Shown in pieces: positions 51,101-63,480 of a DNA stretch of 64,000 nt (position 1 is its first letter; each line of letters begins with the position of its first letter). Below the pieces are notes generated by a model. It saw only the letters and a list, made by a program, of their open reading frames with translations, did not search any database and was not told where the DNA came from. The translations under genes and the position numbers were made by a program. Source of the stretch: Paragordius varius (lineage: Eukaryota; Nematomorpha); assembly GCA_964247055.1 (NCBI GenBank), contig OZ176059.1, forward strand, positions 1,612,001 to 1,676,000. Reading direction: 5' to 3'.

Positions 51101-53402
51101 TCCATCAATATAGTGTTTGCATATAAGGAATAATCTAAACAAATGGATTTGAAGAAGCCAGCCTATAAGAATTGCTGTAGAATACTTACCACAATAGCTA
51201 AAACAGATTGCAATACATTTTAAACTTGTTTTCAATAAGCTTGGGTTGTGATATAACAGATTTTTTTTTTTAAATCAATAGTCTTATGAAAATTTCTTTA
51301 TGGGATTTGGATAGTGTCAAAACTTAGATGCATTCTAGCTTAACCTTTGATCTAAAAAATAAATGATTTACCCGTTTGGCACCTGAAATGGCGCAATATA
51401 TACTTGAGCTTTAAGTAAATATAATAAAATAGTTAAATATTATTCTTCTGAGTAAAAACAACTTAACAATATATGCAAGAGTTTTGTTCTTTGATTAAAA
51501 TGTTTAGATGCCACCCAGCAACCGAACAGGTTAAATAATAACTTGATTTTAATAAAAATGAGCCATAGACAAATATTCAATTGACAAAAACTCCATATAA
51601 ACAAATTATTTCAAAATTTGTCGCATATAAAAATATCGAAGCCTATGGACACACATTGTCTAATGTTATTGATTCATAACAAAATCAAAAACAGCTGATG
51701 ATCTAAAACTGTTTTTTGGGCTATTATCCCTATATGAAACGGTACCTCCATTTTTTTAGATTTGTCTCTCCCTAGCAAAAATATTAATAAACTATATTTT
51801 GATTTGGCCCACTATGATTTATATATATCATAAATTATTTATTCATTTTTTATAAATAGCCTAGTAAAACTAAATTTTATTTATTCAACACCCAGAATGT
51901 GTTTAACAATATTTAATTATGTTGCTGTAAAAAACAATCTAAATCGTTTAATTAAAATATATTTTTTATAATATTTTTTTAAAATAAAATATAGCATTTG
52001 AATCGATTTTTATATCAATGTGGTTTAACGAATTATGACTTTTTGATGATTAATTTATATTATCATATAAATAAACAAACAATCATACCCTATCGTATGA
52101 TTCATTATTGGGTATCAAAGGAGCCATATAATCCGTAAATTTTTCCTTCAGATCATCACCACCAAAGGCTATTATAGTATAGTAATTATATCAAACGAAT
52201 GAGTTAATATGAAAAAGTGTTTACATTTTCAATCAGTTAATATTTTTTTGGTTAAGATTAGGCATATATTTAATTTTGTTATGCGATTTTTTTATTATGA
52301 AAAGCATAAAAATTGGCATATAATGTTCATAAATGGTTTAAAATAATGCATTTCACCTTTTTCTTTACAGTATGTATTTTGATGGTTGCTTATTTCACAC
52401 TATATTTGGGCGATTTGCAACATAGGAGTTTATGGAAAAAAGTGTTTATGAAAAAAAGAAAGGAAATAATTCAACATTTTGTTATTTTTTTCATACGCTA
52501 CTGTGTTGCGAATCGCCCAACTATAGATAAAATAAGCAACCATTAAAATGCATACTTTATATATATATATATATAGTCAAACATCTTTCGCGTTTTTTAA
52601 TTTAATTTATTTCCAAATAATATGGATAAGTTGAACTTTTATTTATGGTAAATCACGTTATTGTTTTAGCAATATTGATTGGTTGATCTTGTTATTTACC
52701 TATTGCTTTATTCGTCTGCCAAAATTATTATAATTAGCCATTAATTCTTTTTTATATTATATTTTTATTTTTTTAGAGGTTTTTTAATTACAATCAAACA
52801 AAACTAACTTTAAGATTTTTAGATTTACAAATTTCGATACGTAATCTTAACAAAAAATGCAATAAACAAATCAAATAATGGGTGATGGAGTGTGAATTTA
52901 ATTAATGCCCTTTTTACCGTTTAGTTTACAAGACAAAGAAACGATTTTTATGCGATTTATTTTTGTCCAAAATAAGTATTTTAGATTTTTTCTGATAGCT
53001 AAAAATAGTTACAAAATATACTAATTTTTCCGTCATTTTAATAAAACTTTTAGCAGGCCCTAATACTCAATAAAAATAGATATAACCCTATGTAAATTTT
53101 TACTTATACAAATTTTTTAAGCCAAAACGCCGGTTAGGTTAATGACTAACCCCTCTATGACAGTAACATTACGGAAAGTTTTCTATATATAAGGGGTCGA
53201 TCATTTTAAACATTAAACAAATGTGTTTTGTAAATATTTTAATTATTTTATATACAATATTAAATAAATTAAGGCTAACTTTTAATCATTTCAAATCCGT
53301 GGGACACGATCGCGCCCAAAAAAGCACCAATAGAATGAGAACTAAATCATGAAAAAAGAGACATTACAAAATCATGGATTTGACCCTTTATTTAGTTGTC
53401 AG

Positions 53403-53445
<43 letters not shown>

Positions 53446-55300
53446 ATGTCATTTAAACAAAACACTTACTATGTAAAATAAAAAAAGTTAATTAAAATTT
53501 GTAAATAAAAATGAGGGCTGTCGGAACGAAGGATTGGAGGTAGGATCGGCCTGTTTTAAATAAACTTAAGAAAAATAAAATCTTGGTTCTTAGAATATTG
53601 GTGGAACCAAGATGGTTTTAAAAATGTAAGTTTCCCAGAAATGGTATTAGAATTTTGCAAAAAAACACGGTTCCAAAAAAATGGTTTTCAATTTTAAAAA
53701 TAATTATTTTAGTCAATATATAATAATAATTATTTATTCACATTGTGTATAAAAAATAATTACAATAGATATTATCATCCATGCTTTTAGTCGAAAAAGT
53801 TTTTTGTGACACTAAAATTTCATTGCTTTTAATAACTTTGTTAAAATAAACTAAAATTTTTGGCAAACACATGAAATTAAAATTGGCTACTGTAACATAT
53901 TAAGGTGTTTTAGTTAAAATTAATCTAATACATTAACAAATTTAGTTATAATTTCATATAATATATGTTTGAGTTAAGTTCATAAATAAAGTTAAAAATA
54001 CTGATGTTAAAAACCTATAAACTAACTCTTTAGATTCAGGAAGTAACCAGTTGAGATTAGTGATAATCAATCTAATTTTGATTTCAAATTTACCGATTAT
54101 CTTAGTGTCATTTACGAATTATTTATGAGCACTTGGTAATAATATCACTCTCAAAGAATTAACCGATTTAGGGTTTTATACTACAAATAGGATTTGTTTT
54201 ATCAAAACAAGATAAATTTGTTTAATCAATAATAATCTACAACATTGTTTAAAGAAAGTATTTTAACTTTTGAGATTACATCTTCCGGGGAATTTTTATA
54301 AATATTATATATATTATGAAAAATAAAATTCTTTATTTCAAGTATAAATTTTTTTGCCCTTATCCTTGAAATGTGCTCCATTGGATATTTGTTGAAAATA
54401 TTAAACTTTTGGTTTTTAGCAATGCTCTTAAATATAATTTAGGCTGGATTTGCGTTTTTATAGTCTAAATGTAAAATTTGTTAAAACTATCATTTTTTAT
54501 ATCACACTTCCAATGTATAAATTATAAAATTAGGGTGCTCTTTAATTGTTGTTTTTGGAGCCGGGGTAGTTTTAACTTATCTTAACCGGTTTCAATTCCA
54601 CCTAAGCTTATGTCCTAAGTTGAGGATGTACGTTTAAGTACAGATATTTTGTTTTATTTACATTACTACTGAATACTAAAAAAATATTTCAGATAAAATA
54701 CTATATATGTTTGTATTGCATATACCATTTGCACTTCAAGGGTATTGAACACTTTGAGTTGGTCTAACATTTTTGATTTGTTTTTGAATTTTATCAATCA
54801 AATTATCATTCATACTTTATCATTTTTAACCTATTTTCATTTAACATAAATTTTAAATCAATATCAATTTTTAATCATTCAGAAACCGTATATCTTTATT
54901 AATTTTCTATAATTTATATGTGTTATAAAGTATTATAACACATAATTAAATAAAGGTTTTCTGTGTTATTATTTACAATTTTTCATTTTACAATAATTGT
55001 TGAATTTGAAAAAAGTGGTTTTGAATAAAAAATGTATTTTAAATGAATAAGTTTTTATAATAAAAGAGAATTAGTTTAAATAATAATAAAATAAAAATTT
55101 TTTAAATACATGGTAAATTTAGTACTAAAATTTTAAGGATCAGCTTTAAATGTTCAAGGACCAACTTGAAATGTTCACTATTGAATTGCAAATGATATGT
55201 CATTTAACAATAGTAGTAATAATTCATAAAATATTACTCTATCTCTTTATCAAAAAAGATTTCAGTCATCATGGTTAAGGGAATTTCTAAGTTAATATAG

Positions 55301-55342
<42 letters not shown>

Positions 55343-58300
55343 CAAAACAATTAATAGTTTTGATTTTGGATGGACAAATTATTTTAAATTTAATGTTTTG
55401 GGCGTCCTAGTTAGATAGAGAAAAATTTAAATTATACGGACAAAATGTTACAATATAAAGATACAATTTTTTTTTTCATCCAAAAGACAACCATACTTTT
55501 TTAATCAGTATTTTTTCCCATTTAAATTATATGATCACAAACGTAAATTACATAATTGATTGTGCTACTAATTTGCATCTGCATTCCTGATTTGCAATTA
55601 AAAAACATGACGAGTTATATTAAAAAAGTACAGTAGGCTTTTGAAAAAAAATATTTGTCTTATTTTCACTATTTATCCTTATAATTTCAATTTTTACTGT
55701 ACAAACCTAAACAAAATTTTTGCAGCTCTATTTGTAAAGAAAAACCTTTTACCAAATCAAAATATGATGACACTATGCGGCAAAAATAGGAATCGAAAAT
55801 GTTCTATTTATAAATTATGTATACCATTTACAATTCAAAATTACCCTCGAACAACTCAAACTCACCGTTGAACAATTCAAATTTACCCTAAAAATTAATT
55901 ATGTGTTTTGGGATAATATAATGCAACATTCGACATAGTTTATTATTTTTTCAGCATTATATTAATTTTAAACAGAATTTCATATTTCGAAAATATTATA
56001 GAATAAAGGTAATTTTTAATCTTAAAAAACACATTGTATTTTAGGGTGAATTTAAATTGTTTGAGGGTGAATTTGAATTGTTCAAGGGTGAATTTTAACT
56101 GTAAATGGTATATCATTTAATGGCTAAAAGCTTCAGGATAATAAATATTAAAAATAAATGCAGTTATTTTAACTTTTCTGCTATTAGCCCAAATCAAAAA
56201 ATCGCATTCCTGACGACCATTAGGTCAAATATAACTAAAAAAATGGAGAAAAACGCGTATTTGATAATATTTACCATAAAGATATTCCCAAACACAAAAT
56301 ATTATCGATAAAAATTATCCAAATTTTTAGAGGGTCTGTGAAGGACATACAGGAATGAATGCTAAATAGATGCAATTTGGCGTCAAATTAAATCCAATAA
56401 CTCGTTGCTATGCGGTAAAAAAGTTTAAATTTCATTTTAACTATCACATATTATTATTTTAGAGTATTCCCAATATATTTTTCAAAAAATCATTTAACGC
56501 TCACATAAAATGAAATTTAGCGTATAATTTTTACAAAACATCCAATATTGTTATAATAAATACCATCCATATATACAATTCGATGTAGATAAAAGATTTA
56601 TGGATTCTGTTTTGATTTGGGAAGGTTTTACGCCCCAAAGTTGTGATTCATATTACTGCCATATTTGTTATGAATCCTGTATTTTGGGCATATAAACCTC
56701 CCATATTAAAAAACTGAGTCGATAGCTTTGTTCACGATCATATTGTCCATGGAAGGCATTTATAATATATTTATATTGGATGTTTTGTAAAAATTATACG
56801 CTATTTCCCCTTTGAGGCAGATTGCAAAAAATCTTTTATTAAATCATTTTTTTAAACGCGACATATTGTTTATACTCTAAAAGTAAATATATGATACTTA
56901 AAATAAAATTCAAAATCTTTTACCGCATAGTAACAAGTTTATTGGATTCGAATTCAAAGTGCAATTTTTAAGCATTAATTCCTGTAAGTTCTTCAGGGTA
57001 TCCCGCTGAACATTTATAAAATCCTCGATAATATTTTGCGTATTGAAAAATCCTTGGGACACATATTATCAAATAAAATTTTGTTGACGCGTTTTCCTCC
57101 TTTGTATTTAATTTTATTCGGCTTAATGATGGCTAATAGCAGAAAAATTAAAATAATTTTCTTTCTAGATGTTAGCCACATTTATATCTGACATTTAATA
57201 TTCTGAAGCTTTTAGCTATCAAAAGCATATAAAATATTGCTGCGCACCGTGAGCCTGATATTTACACGTCACGACCTTTTGGGGTAGATAATATCCCAGA
57301 GCGATTGAAATCCGATTATCTTATGGGAAATATGATTACTTTAGCCTTTTAGGCGCATAAAATTTTAAGAAATGAAAAATTGTTAAAATATCTTCATCTC
57401 AAACTTTTTCGCCACCATTTTTTCCTTTAATTCTTTTTACATCGCTACTAATAAGTGTACACTATGGTTACATCTACATAATTAACAAGTAAATTTATAT
57501 TGCATTTTAGCAGCAAAAACTTATTAATATTGATCAAAAAATTAACTGTTTAGTTTAATCGTGAACCGTCCCGATTTTAAACTAGAAACTACAAAATTTA
57601 AAAATAATATATGCATAATTATCTAATACAGGAGATCAATGTTAAATTTAAAATAACTTTCAGTAGTTGATTTACAAAATTGAGCTCTGGGATATAAAAC
57701 TACCCCAATATATCATCGGGGACAAAAAAGTGAAAAGGTCATGAAATGTTAATAAAGTCTAAGTCAGGATGGAACACTAAGTTGACTCAAAGGTTTTAAC
57801 TTTAAAATAATAGAAAGCTTAACACTATTTAAAAAACACTCGTTGCCATCAAACACATCCAAATGTTTTTTTCACGTTCTATTAAAAAACAGCTTTTCTA
57901 AAATATTAAATAATATTACAACTTATGTTTTTAGTATACCTTCCAATATACGATAAAAAAATCTTATAATAATTATATTTATTTAATAAAGTTTTTAGCC
58001 AAAATATTGCTATTATATTTTGATCCTTAATTTGTTGAAATGAAAATCAATTAAAACAGGACATAGACTGTGATAAAAAATTCAGCCCATTTGTATGTGA
58101 GGACAAATGATATTTTTCAAATTTTTTATAAAATATTATATATTTTATTTTGTTTAAAACACAAATTATATTATTAGCTGCGCTAAGCAAAATGGAAAAC
58201 TACCATATGTTATAAATGAAAAAAAATATTTTACGTGTTGGATTGGTTAGTGCTAGAGTACTGACTATTTTGTTTGTCTGCCATAAACTACATATTATAT

Positions 58301-61300
58301 ATATAAATATATTTATATATATACCAGGGGTGTCCAAGACAAATGGCTTGGAGAGCCACAAAATAAACAGTATAATGTATTAATTTTCATTAAATAACAA
58401 AGAACTAGTAAAAATATTATAATTTTGCTAGATTTGCTGTTAAATTGTACTAATATGTATAAAAATTAAAAATATGATGAAATGCATGGACAAATTAAAC
58501 TTAATTTTTAAATATATTTGACATTGATGAAAGCACAAATATAGAATATAATACAATGAATTGTATTCGAGAAATCGATGAGCTTTTTTCACAGAAAACA
58601 ACTTAAACTAATCCCACTTAAATTCCTGTTGAACCGGTTTTAGCATTAAAGTATCAATTAGATATATATGTATGGGCTATCGAGGTATCTTTTATAATTG
58701 TATTGAAATTCGACGTCTTAATAAAGATCGATATTAACAATGCACTGCTAACCTGGATTTGAACATAATTTTTTACAATGAATCATGTGTTTAGAAATGT
58801 AGTTTTTTTATATAATCATCTGCTTTAAAGCATAAACATCTGGTCTATTGAAGCATATTGATATCAAATTGATATTATTTAAAATTAAATTTTCAGAGAT
58901 ATGATGGTTCTTTCACTAAATAGATAAAAAACATTTACCGATTGCAAATATTTTCTAATACGTAATTTATAACTCCAATAATATGGGTATTGCTATATTA
59001 AAAATAGGACTGCGGTTTTTAAAAATATGGCTCTTTCACTAAATAATTACTAAAAAAAAGTTTACCAAAAATAAGTATTCTAAAAATTTTCAGATTGTAA
59101 AGGAAATACATGATTAAAAGAATGCGAAGAATTAAAAATATAAAAATTAAATTTAAAATTTTTCTTTACAAATAAAAACTTTACATCGCCACTCAAAAAT
59201 TAATTTGTTAAATTTTTTAAAGAGCTACTCAAAATTTTCAAAGAGCCACAAACGTCTCCGGAACCACGTGTTGAACACCCCTGATATATACAGTATTCAT
59301 TTTAATGTATTTCACAATATTGTTGGGCGATTTGCAAATAGTGTTTGGAAAAAAACAAAATGTTGAATAATCAATTTTTATTCATTTTCCATACACTGCT
59401 GTTTTGCAAATTGCCAAGTGTGAAATAAGCAACCAGTAAAATGCATACTGTATATTAGTGGTTCACAAAAGGGGGTCTAGAAAAATCCAAGGGGGCGAGA
59501 AAAAATTGGAGAACTTATAAAATAAAACCAGAATCAAATTGAAGGATTTAGGTGAAAATTATCAAGATTTGTCACCGATGTTAAAAAATATTCCAAAAAT
59601 TGCAAATACAAGGATCTCATTGATAGGGATTTTTTAATATTATAATAAATTTTACATTTTTATCTTGGATTTTTTTGAGAGGCAGATTTTTTTTTGGGGC
59701 GTGAACAACAAAAGTTGGGCCACTGCTGATCATTTGAAAGTTTTGTAGCAATATTTAGAGGATGCTTAAACACTTCACAACACTTCAAGTTTGTTTAATA
59801 AAAATTTTAAGTATCTTGAAAATTTAAACAATTTTAAGCCAAAACTGTATAAATTAACTTTGACCCTATATTGTCACATCTTCAAACATTCATTCAATCT
59901 AAAAAATTATTTAAGATAAAAATAGAGGTGTTCACGACCATTAAATACAACTGAATGTATTTATAGACTATGTTGACTTTTGTAATACACTAAATTTGTT
60001 ACCGAGGATGATAAATAAATTAAGCAAGGATCAAATTAAAAGCTTTTTTAGTTCTAAATACTAATATACACCTACCTACAAATTTGGCCAAATAGTTATA
60101 CCGATATTATTTTTTAATGTGTATTACTGCATTTTAGCAATTGTCATACACAAAAAATATGGAAAACAGCTGACTACAAAACAGAATTTCGTAACTCCGA
60201 ATTCGGACAAAATTTGAATTATGTTTGTAAATCTCTTATAGTACAAAAATAGGATTATCAATTATTCATTATATATATATTTGTTACTGTTGAAAATTGG
60301 GATCTTGCAATTCGGACAGAAAATTAAGGACTGTTTGCCTTTTTTGTATGCTAAGTATGGATTGGTAATTATATATCAATGATCTGTTTGGACCAACATT
60401 TAGCTAATATATTTATATATATAAATATGTTAATAGAATTATTAGAGATATATGACTCTTACTATTTACTAAGGGCAAAATATATATTAGAGTACGCGCA
60501 AGTTTTAATATATTTTTTACGTTTCAAAAATGTTCGATTAAATATATGTCATAACATATAATATAGCAAAAGTCGTCATATACATAATATTTACGGATAG
60601 AAAATAATTTTACCTTGCTATAGAGTTCGTGGACGTATTTGTCGCTTAAAACAGGGGCATCAAATATATACTTTAAACTCTAATAAAAATATTCATATAT
60701 ACATATATCAAATAAATGGAACTAATTATCACTGAATTTTGAATATAGACATTATACCTGAATGTAACTTTTGTATTTTTGATGTGGATGGAATATTTGT
60801 GGTAATTCTTGGATTACTTGAATCATTTGTTGTTTACCTACCTCTACTAAATTCTTCATACTTTCTATAATCTTTATATAAGAGAAACAATTTTAATAGG
60901 TTAAATATTTTGTCACTTTCTATAATTTGTTCCAAATTAAAGCAATCATATAATAATTGAGTGCTTGCCCCCCATATCACATAACTCACTGCGACTAAAA
61001 AGGGGCAACTAAATATAAATGTATATGGCGTATTCATTTATCCTTGTTATACAGTCCATTTCAAACTTTTTTAGGGATAATTTTTTTCAGGTTTTTTAAT
61101 ATACAACATCCGTGGTAACAAAACATATTATAAACGAATATTAATTAATTGTAAATGCATCATTAAATTGTTACAACAAATTTTCTTTAAGTCCTGTCCA
61201 AATTAGGGACTTAAATTGATGTTTAATTATATTTTATTAGACTTTTAGGTATTCGGCTAGGAGACAAAAGCATTCCCACAATGTATTTTTTTATAAATTT

Positions 61301-63480
61301 TCTTAAGGGTAATGAGTGTTAAAAGGTTTTTTTATTTGTCTCTATTTGATTAGCCTGACAATATAAATCTTATGGGCGGTGATAAATATTGAAACATTTT
61401 TAAATGCAAATAAATTTATTTTATTCACAATGTACATTGACTTCTACACAAATTACTCATCTTTTAAGTAATATATGAATGGCAGGACAGAAAAACTGAT
61501 GGACGACTTTTACGGACCAATCATCAATGCATTTTCCAGCATCTTCGAAATAATTGAATTGTTGCTGTGCGAAAATGTGCCCCATTCATGTGAAGTTGTA
61601 TCAATCAGGTAGGCCAAGAGAGTTCAACGGATGCGGAAAATTTTATTCGAACCGAATTTAAGGTATCTTCCATTGGTTTTGCTATTCGAGACAAAGCATG
61701 TCATGTGGCAAAATCGTTTGGCCATGTTTTCTGACTAATTTCGGTTGTTTTTCTATCAATGCAGGCTCTTTGTATATTAAAATTTCACAGTGACCTCAAA
61801 ATATAACGTACAATCCGCTCTAATCACAAGACACAGTGCATGGTTTTCCTCCCGAAGCTGTTTGGCCCTATTGTGGATGGAACGGTATGGCAAGATGAAA
61901 ACTACAATTTTTACGGATTAAAAATAAAGATATTACTCATCATCCGTCTCGATTCAATGAAATAATGATTTCTTTTCGTTATTTTAAAGCAGGGTTTCCC
62001 AAGTCACCTTGGGATTCTATTTACTGTTTCCAAATTATGACACATTTATCTAGTATCATTTATTGGTCTTTCTCATTGCTCATACACACCTATTGATTTT
62101 TGTGATGGATGTTTCTATTTTTGTAAAGTTTCAGTTCCATCATCATTCAATAACTCTTGCCTTTTGGTGTCTTCGCAGTTGTGTGGCTTGCCAGAGCGCC
62201 TATCATTTTTCACATGATATTACTTTTATTAATTCGAAACCATGTTACACATGTGTTAATCGATAGAGCATGTCCAATATGTTTCTTTCCGCAAACTTTG
62301 GTTTCAACAACCATTTTCCTGATGACAATATTTCCACAAAATGTTCTTTTTCAGGCACAAAATTCGATTTGAATACTGAAGTTGCTATTTTTGGTGAGTG
62401 AACTTAACTTGTGTGTGTTTTTCGATTAATTATAGAGGAACAAATGGGGTATGTTTCAAACTTTGACATTTTCTTTTAATTAAACCGGTAAAAACTTATA
62501 AAAACACTTGAGCTTGCCAAATTCATAATTAAAAATGTAGTTTTTCCAATTATTCATTGGCTTTATCCGAAAAATATGGGTCACATTGAGCATGAGGTAA
62601 AAAACTGTATTTAAGCAATTTGGTGAAGAATTTTCGTTTTATCAAGTTACAATGGGTAAAACTTTGCATCAGATAATAGTTAAATATACATAATTTAAAG
62701 ATTGGTAAGCGTCTAAAATGCAAAAACAATTTGAAATATTAGAAATCTATTATAAAATAATAAAAATGTTATACAATGTGTTTTCCGTTTTTTGTACAAA
62801 TAGGCCCTTAATCCATTTATACCAATTTAGAGTTTTATATTTCACGTCACATACAAATCTATCATTTTCTCCTTCTTGAATCAAAATTATATACTTTGAC
62901 AGCTCTACATTTCATACATAAATAGATATAAGGATTACCCTTTTGTTCGGATACCATTTTTTGACATATTCTTGGTATATAAGCGGGCTAAACCGTAGGA
63001 ACACGAGGGAACCACATTCATATATGGCTTCTGAGTCTTGAAACTGTAAAGCCTGTCTTAAATCCCCATACAATTTTTTGATTCCGTGAATCATGAGATA
63101 TATTCGAAAATCTCTAAAGCAAAAAGTAATATAAAAACACAAAATATAAAAAGTAAAAGATTTATATTTTTTATCGATAATGAAAAATCTAATTATAATA
63201 TTACAAACCTTTCGTTTGGGTCGCAAGTTAATGCATAGTGATGTAAATTGGTTGCAAAATAAATTATTAAATTGTTATTAAATTATATGTATTGTGTGAC
63301 TAAATAAAATTATATTTTTTGGAAATTATTTTGTATAATTTACCTGCTGTGTAAACTTCTAAATTTGTCGATATCGTTCATAACTTTTTGAAAGTTTATT
63401 GGGAGGGCAATTTTTAGTTCCGCAATTTCGGAGGTTTTTAACGTTGGAAACATGCGACGAAAGTAATTAATCCAATTTAT
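48156..63480 (-). CDS. M13 (neprilysin/ECE-like) family protein without the zinc motif, partial at 5' end
   Basis: Exons seen, 5' to 3': 63480-63344, 63113-62939, 61008-60917, 60864-60758, 60680-60615, 53341-53280, 52168-52089, 51007-50936, 50547-50443 and last exon 48546-48156. Most neighbouring phases fit. At least one exon is missing between 62.9 and 61.0 kb, one or more between 60.6 and 53.3 kb, and one before the last. The N-lobe has INWINYFRRMFP, FQKVMNDID and SRDFRIYLMIHGIKKLYGDL. The catalytic segment reads SIGAFLGAIVSHGFE where M13 enzymes read IGxVxGHExxHxFD, so the first His and the Glu of HExxH are gone. NKYALVRQYPYL matches the C..QY region; FTKKQL...NAH and YNAAAKLNAYNRKTFKC match the conserved C-terminal blocks, but no GENxxD glutamate is seen. 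A tail of about 100 Pro/Gln-rich residues (IQKPVAQKPVAIFKPQPPP) follows where the family normally ends. Likely a pseudopeptidase. One intron is only 52 nt (60916-60865). Confidence 0.75.
48578..48808. repeat. MITE family D copy, beside the last M13 exon
   Basis: Ends read CAGTAAAAAATC and TTTTTACTG, with ACGGACAAAACGTAAAAG inside. It ends 30 bases before the acceptor of the last M13 exon. Confidence 0.75.
49434..49606. repeat. mariner MITE family C, copy 2, M13 intron
   Basis: Ends CAGTATGCATTTTAATGG and CCATTAAAATGCATACT, with the inner pair GGGCAATTTGCAAC and TTGCGAATTCCC. Confidence 0.8.
52369..52553. repeat. mariner MITE family C, copy 3, M13 intron
   Basis: Ends CAGTATGTATTTTGATGG and CCATTAAAATGCATACT. 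The short plus-strand frame across it is the hairpin read through and not a gene. Confidence 0.8.
53408..53450. repeat. AT dinucleotide microsatellite
   Basis: A run of about 20 AT units. Confidence 0.85.
54722..55199. repeat. MITE family B, copy 3, M13 intron
   Basis: Ends ATACCATTTGCACTTCAAGG and GAATTGCAAATGATAT. Only one or two GTTGGTC-type units remain per arm (CTTTGAGTTGGTC left, AAGGACCAACTTGAAATG right), so this is the shortest copy of the family. Confidence 0.75.
55300..55340. repeat. AT dinucleotide microsatellite
   Basis: A pure AT run next to a family D element. Confidence 0.85.
55425..55700. repeat. MITE family D copy, M13 intron
   Basis: The left arm has TTATACGGACAAAATGTT; the right end is TTTCAATTTTTACTG. 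Both arms carry the ACAAATATTTTT-type block. Confidence 0.7.
55820..56112. repeat. MITE family A, copy 9, M13 intron
   Basis: Ends TATACCATTTACAATTC and CTGTAAATGGTATA. Three units in the left arm face three GGGTGAATTT-type units in the right. Confidence 0.8.
56118..57235. mobile_element. palindromic element with a second MITE nested in it
   Basis: Outer inverted arms share GCTAAAAGCTTCAG and TTTTCTGCTATTAGCC at the left with their inverse at 57,125-57,225. Another palindrome occupies 56,350-56,984. Joined across the nested unit, the host element shows no complete gene. Confidence 0.6.
56350..56984. repeat. palindromic MITE with TA target duplication
   Basis: Ends CAGGAATGAATGC and GCATTAATTCCTG, flanked on both sides by TA. 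Long arms pair through TTTGGCGTCAAATTAAATCC and inwards through AATTTTTACAAAACATCCAA against its inverse. The TA flanks suggest the Tc1/mariner group. Confidence 0.75.
57268..57745. repeat. palindromic MITE
   Basis: The left end GACCTTTTGGGGTAGATAAT, with ATCCCAGAG just inside, is mirrored by CTCTGGGATATAAAACTACC and then AAAAGGTCATG at the right. A related single end occurs at about 43,860-43,915. Confidence 0.65.
58325..59283. mobile_element. non-autonomous hAT element with 8-bp target duplication
   Basis: Ends CAGGGGTGTCCAA and AACACCCCTG, flanked by identical ATATATAC octamers at 58317-58324 and 59284-59291. The 959-bp interior has no transposase frame. Ends and an 8-bp duplication define the hAT superfamily. 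Confidence 0.85.
59291..59453. repeat. mariner MITE family C, copy 4
   Basis: It begins CAGTATTCATTTTAATG and ends CAGTAAAATGCATACTG. It directly abuts the hAT element; its first base is part of the hAT target duplication. Confidence 0.8.
59456..59735. repeat. probable MITE of another family
   Basis: The left end TAGTGGTTCACAAAAGGGGG faces GTTGGGCCACTGCTG at the right, an imperfect inverted pair. No coding sequence. Confidence 0.45.
61440..62400 (-). pseudogene. decayed Tc1/mariner (mariner-type) transposase in an M13 intron
   Basis: Read on the minus strand from about 62,390. The helix-turn-helix region keeps RRSGKPHNCEDTKRQELL and NDDGTETL. The middle catalytic block keeps ALIEKQPKLVRKHGQTIL then PHD, the mariner EKRPxxxxRHxxVILxHDN motif. 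The C-terminal block keeps MGHIFAQQQFNYFEDAGK and IDDW, matching the mariner HxLxxQxFxSYEDxxxWID region. Frames change and stops occur between and within these blocks, for example right after HDMLCLE and before MGHIF, so no full transposase can be made. I found no flanking inverted repeats. It is a mariner relic, probably unrelated in sequence to the MITEs' ends. Confidence 0.75.

Noticed and set aside
52313-52546. 77-codon plus-strand frame
   Set aside because: It reads through a mariner family C hairpin.
57000-57130. Minus-strand open stretch resembling a missing M13 exon
   Set aside because: It lies between the arms of a palindromic transposon, next to a nested MITE, and has no usable donor.
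62063-62372. Two overlapping plus-strand frames
   Set aside because: They are antisense to the decayed mariner transposase.
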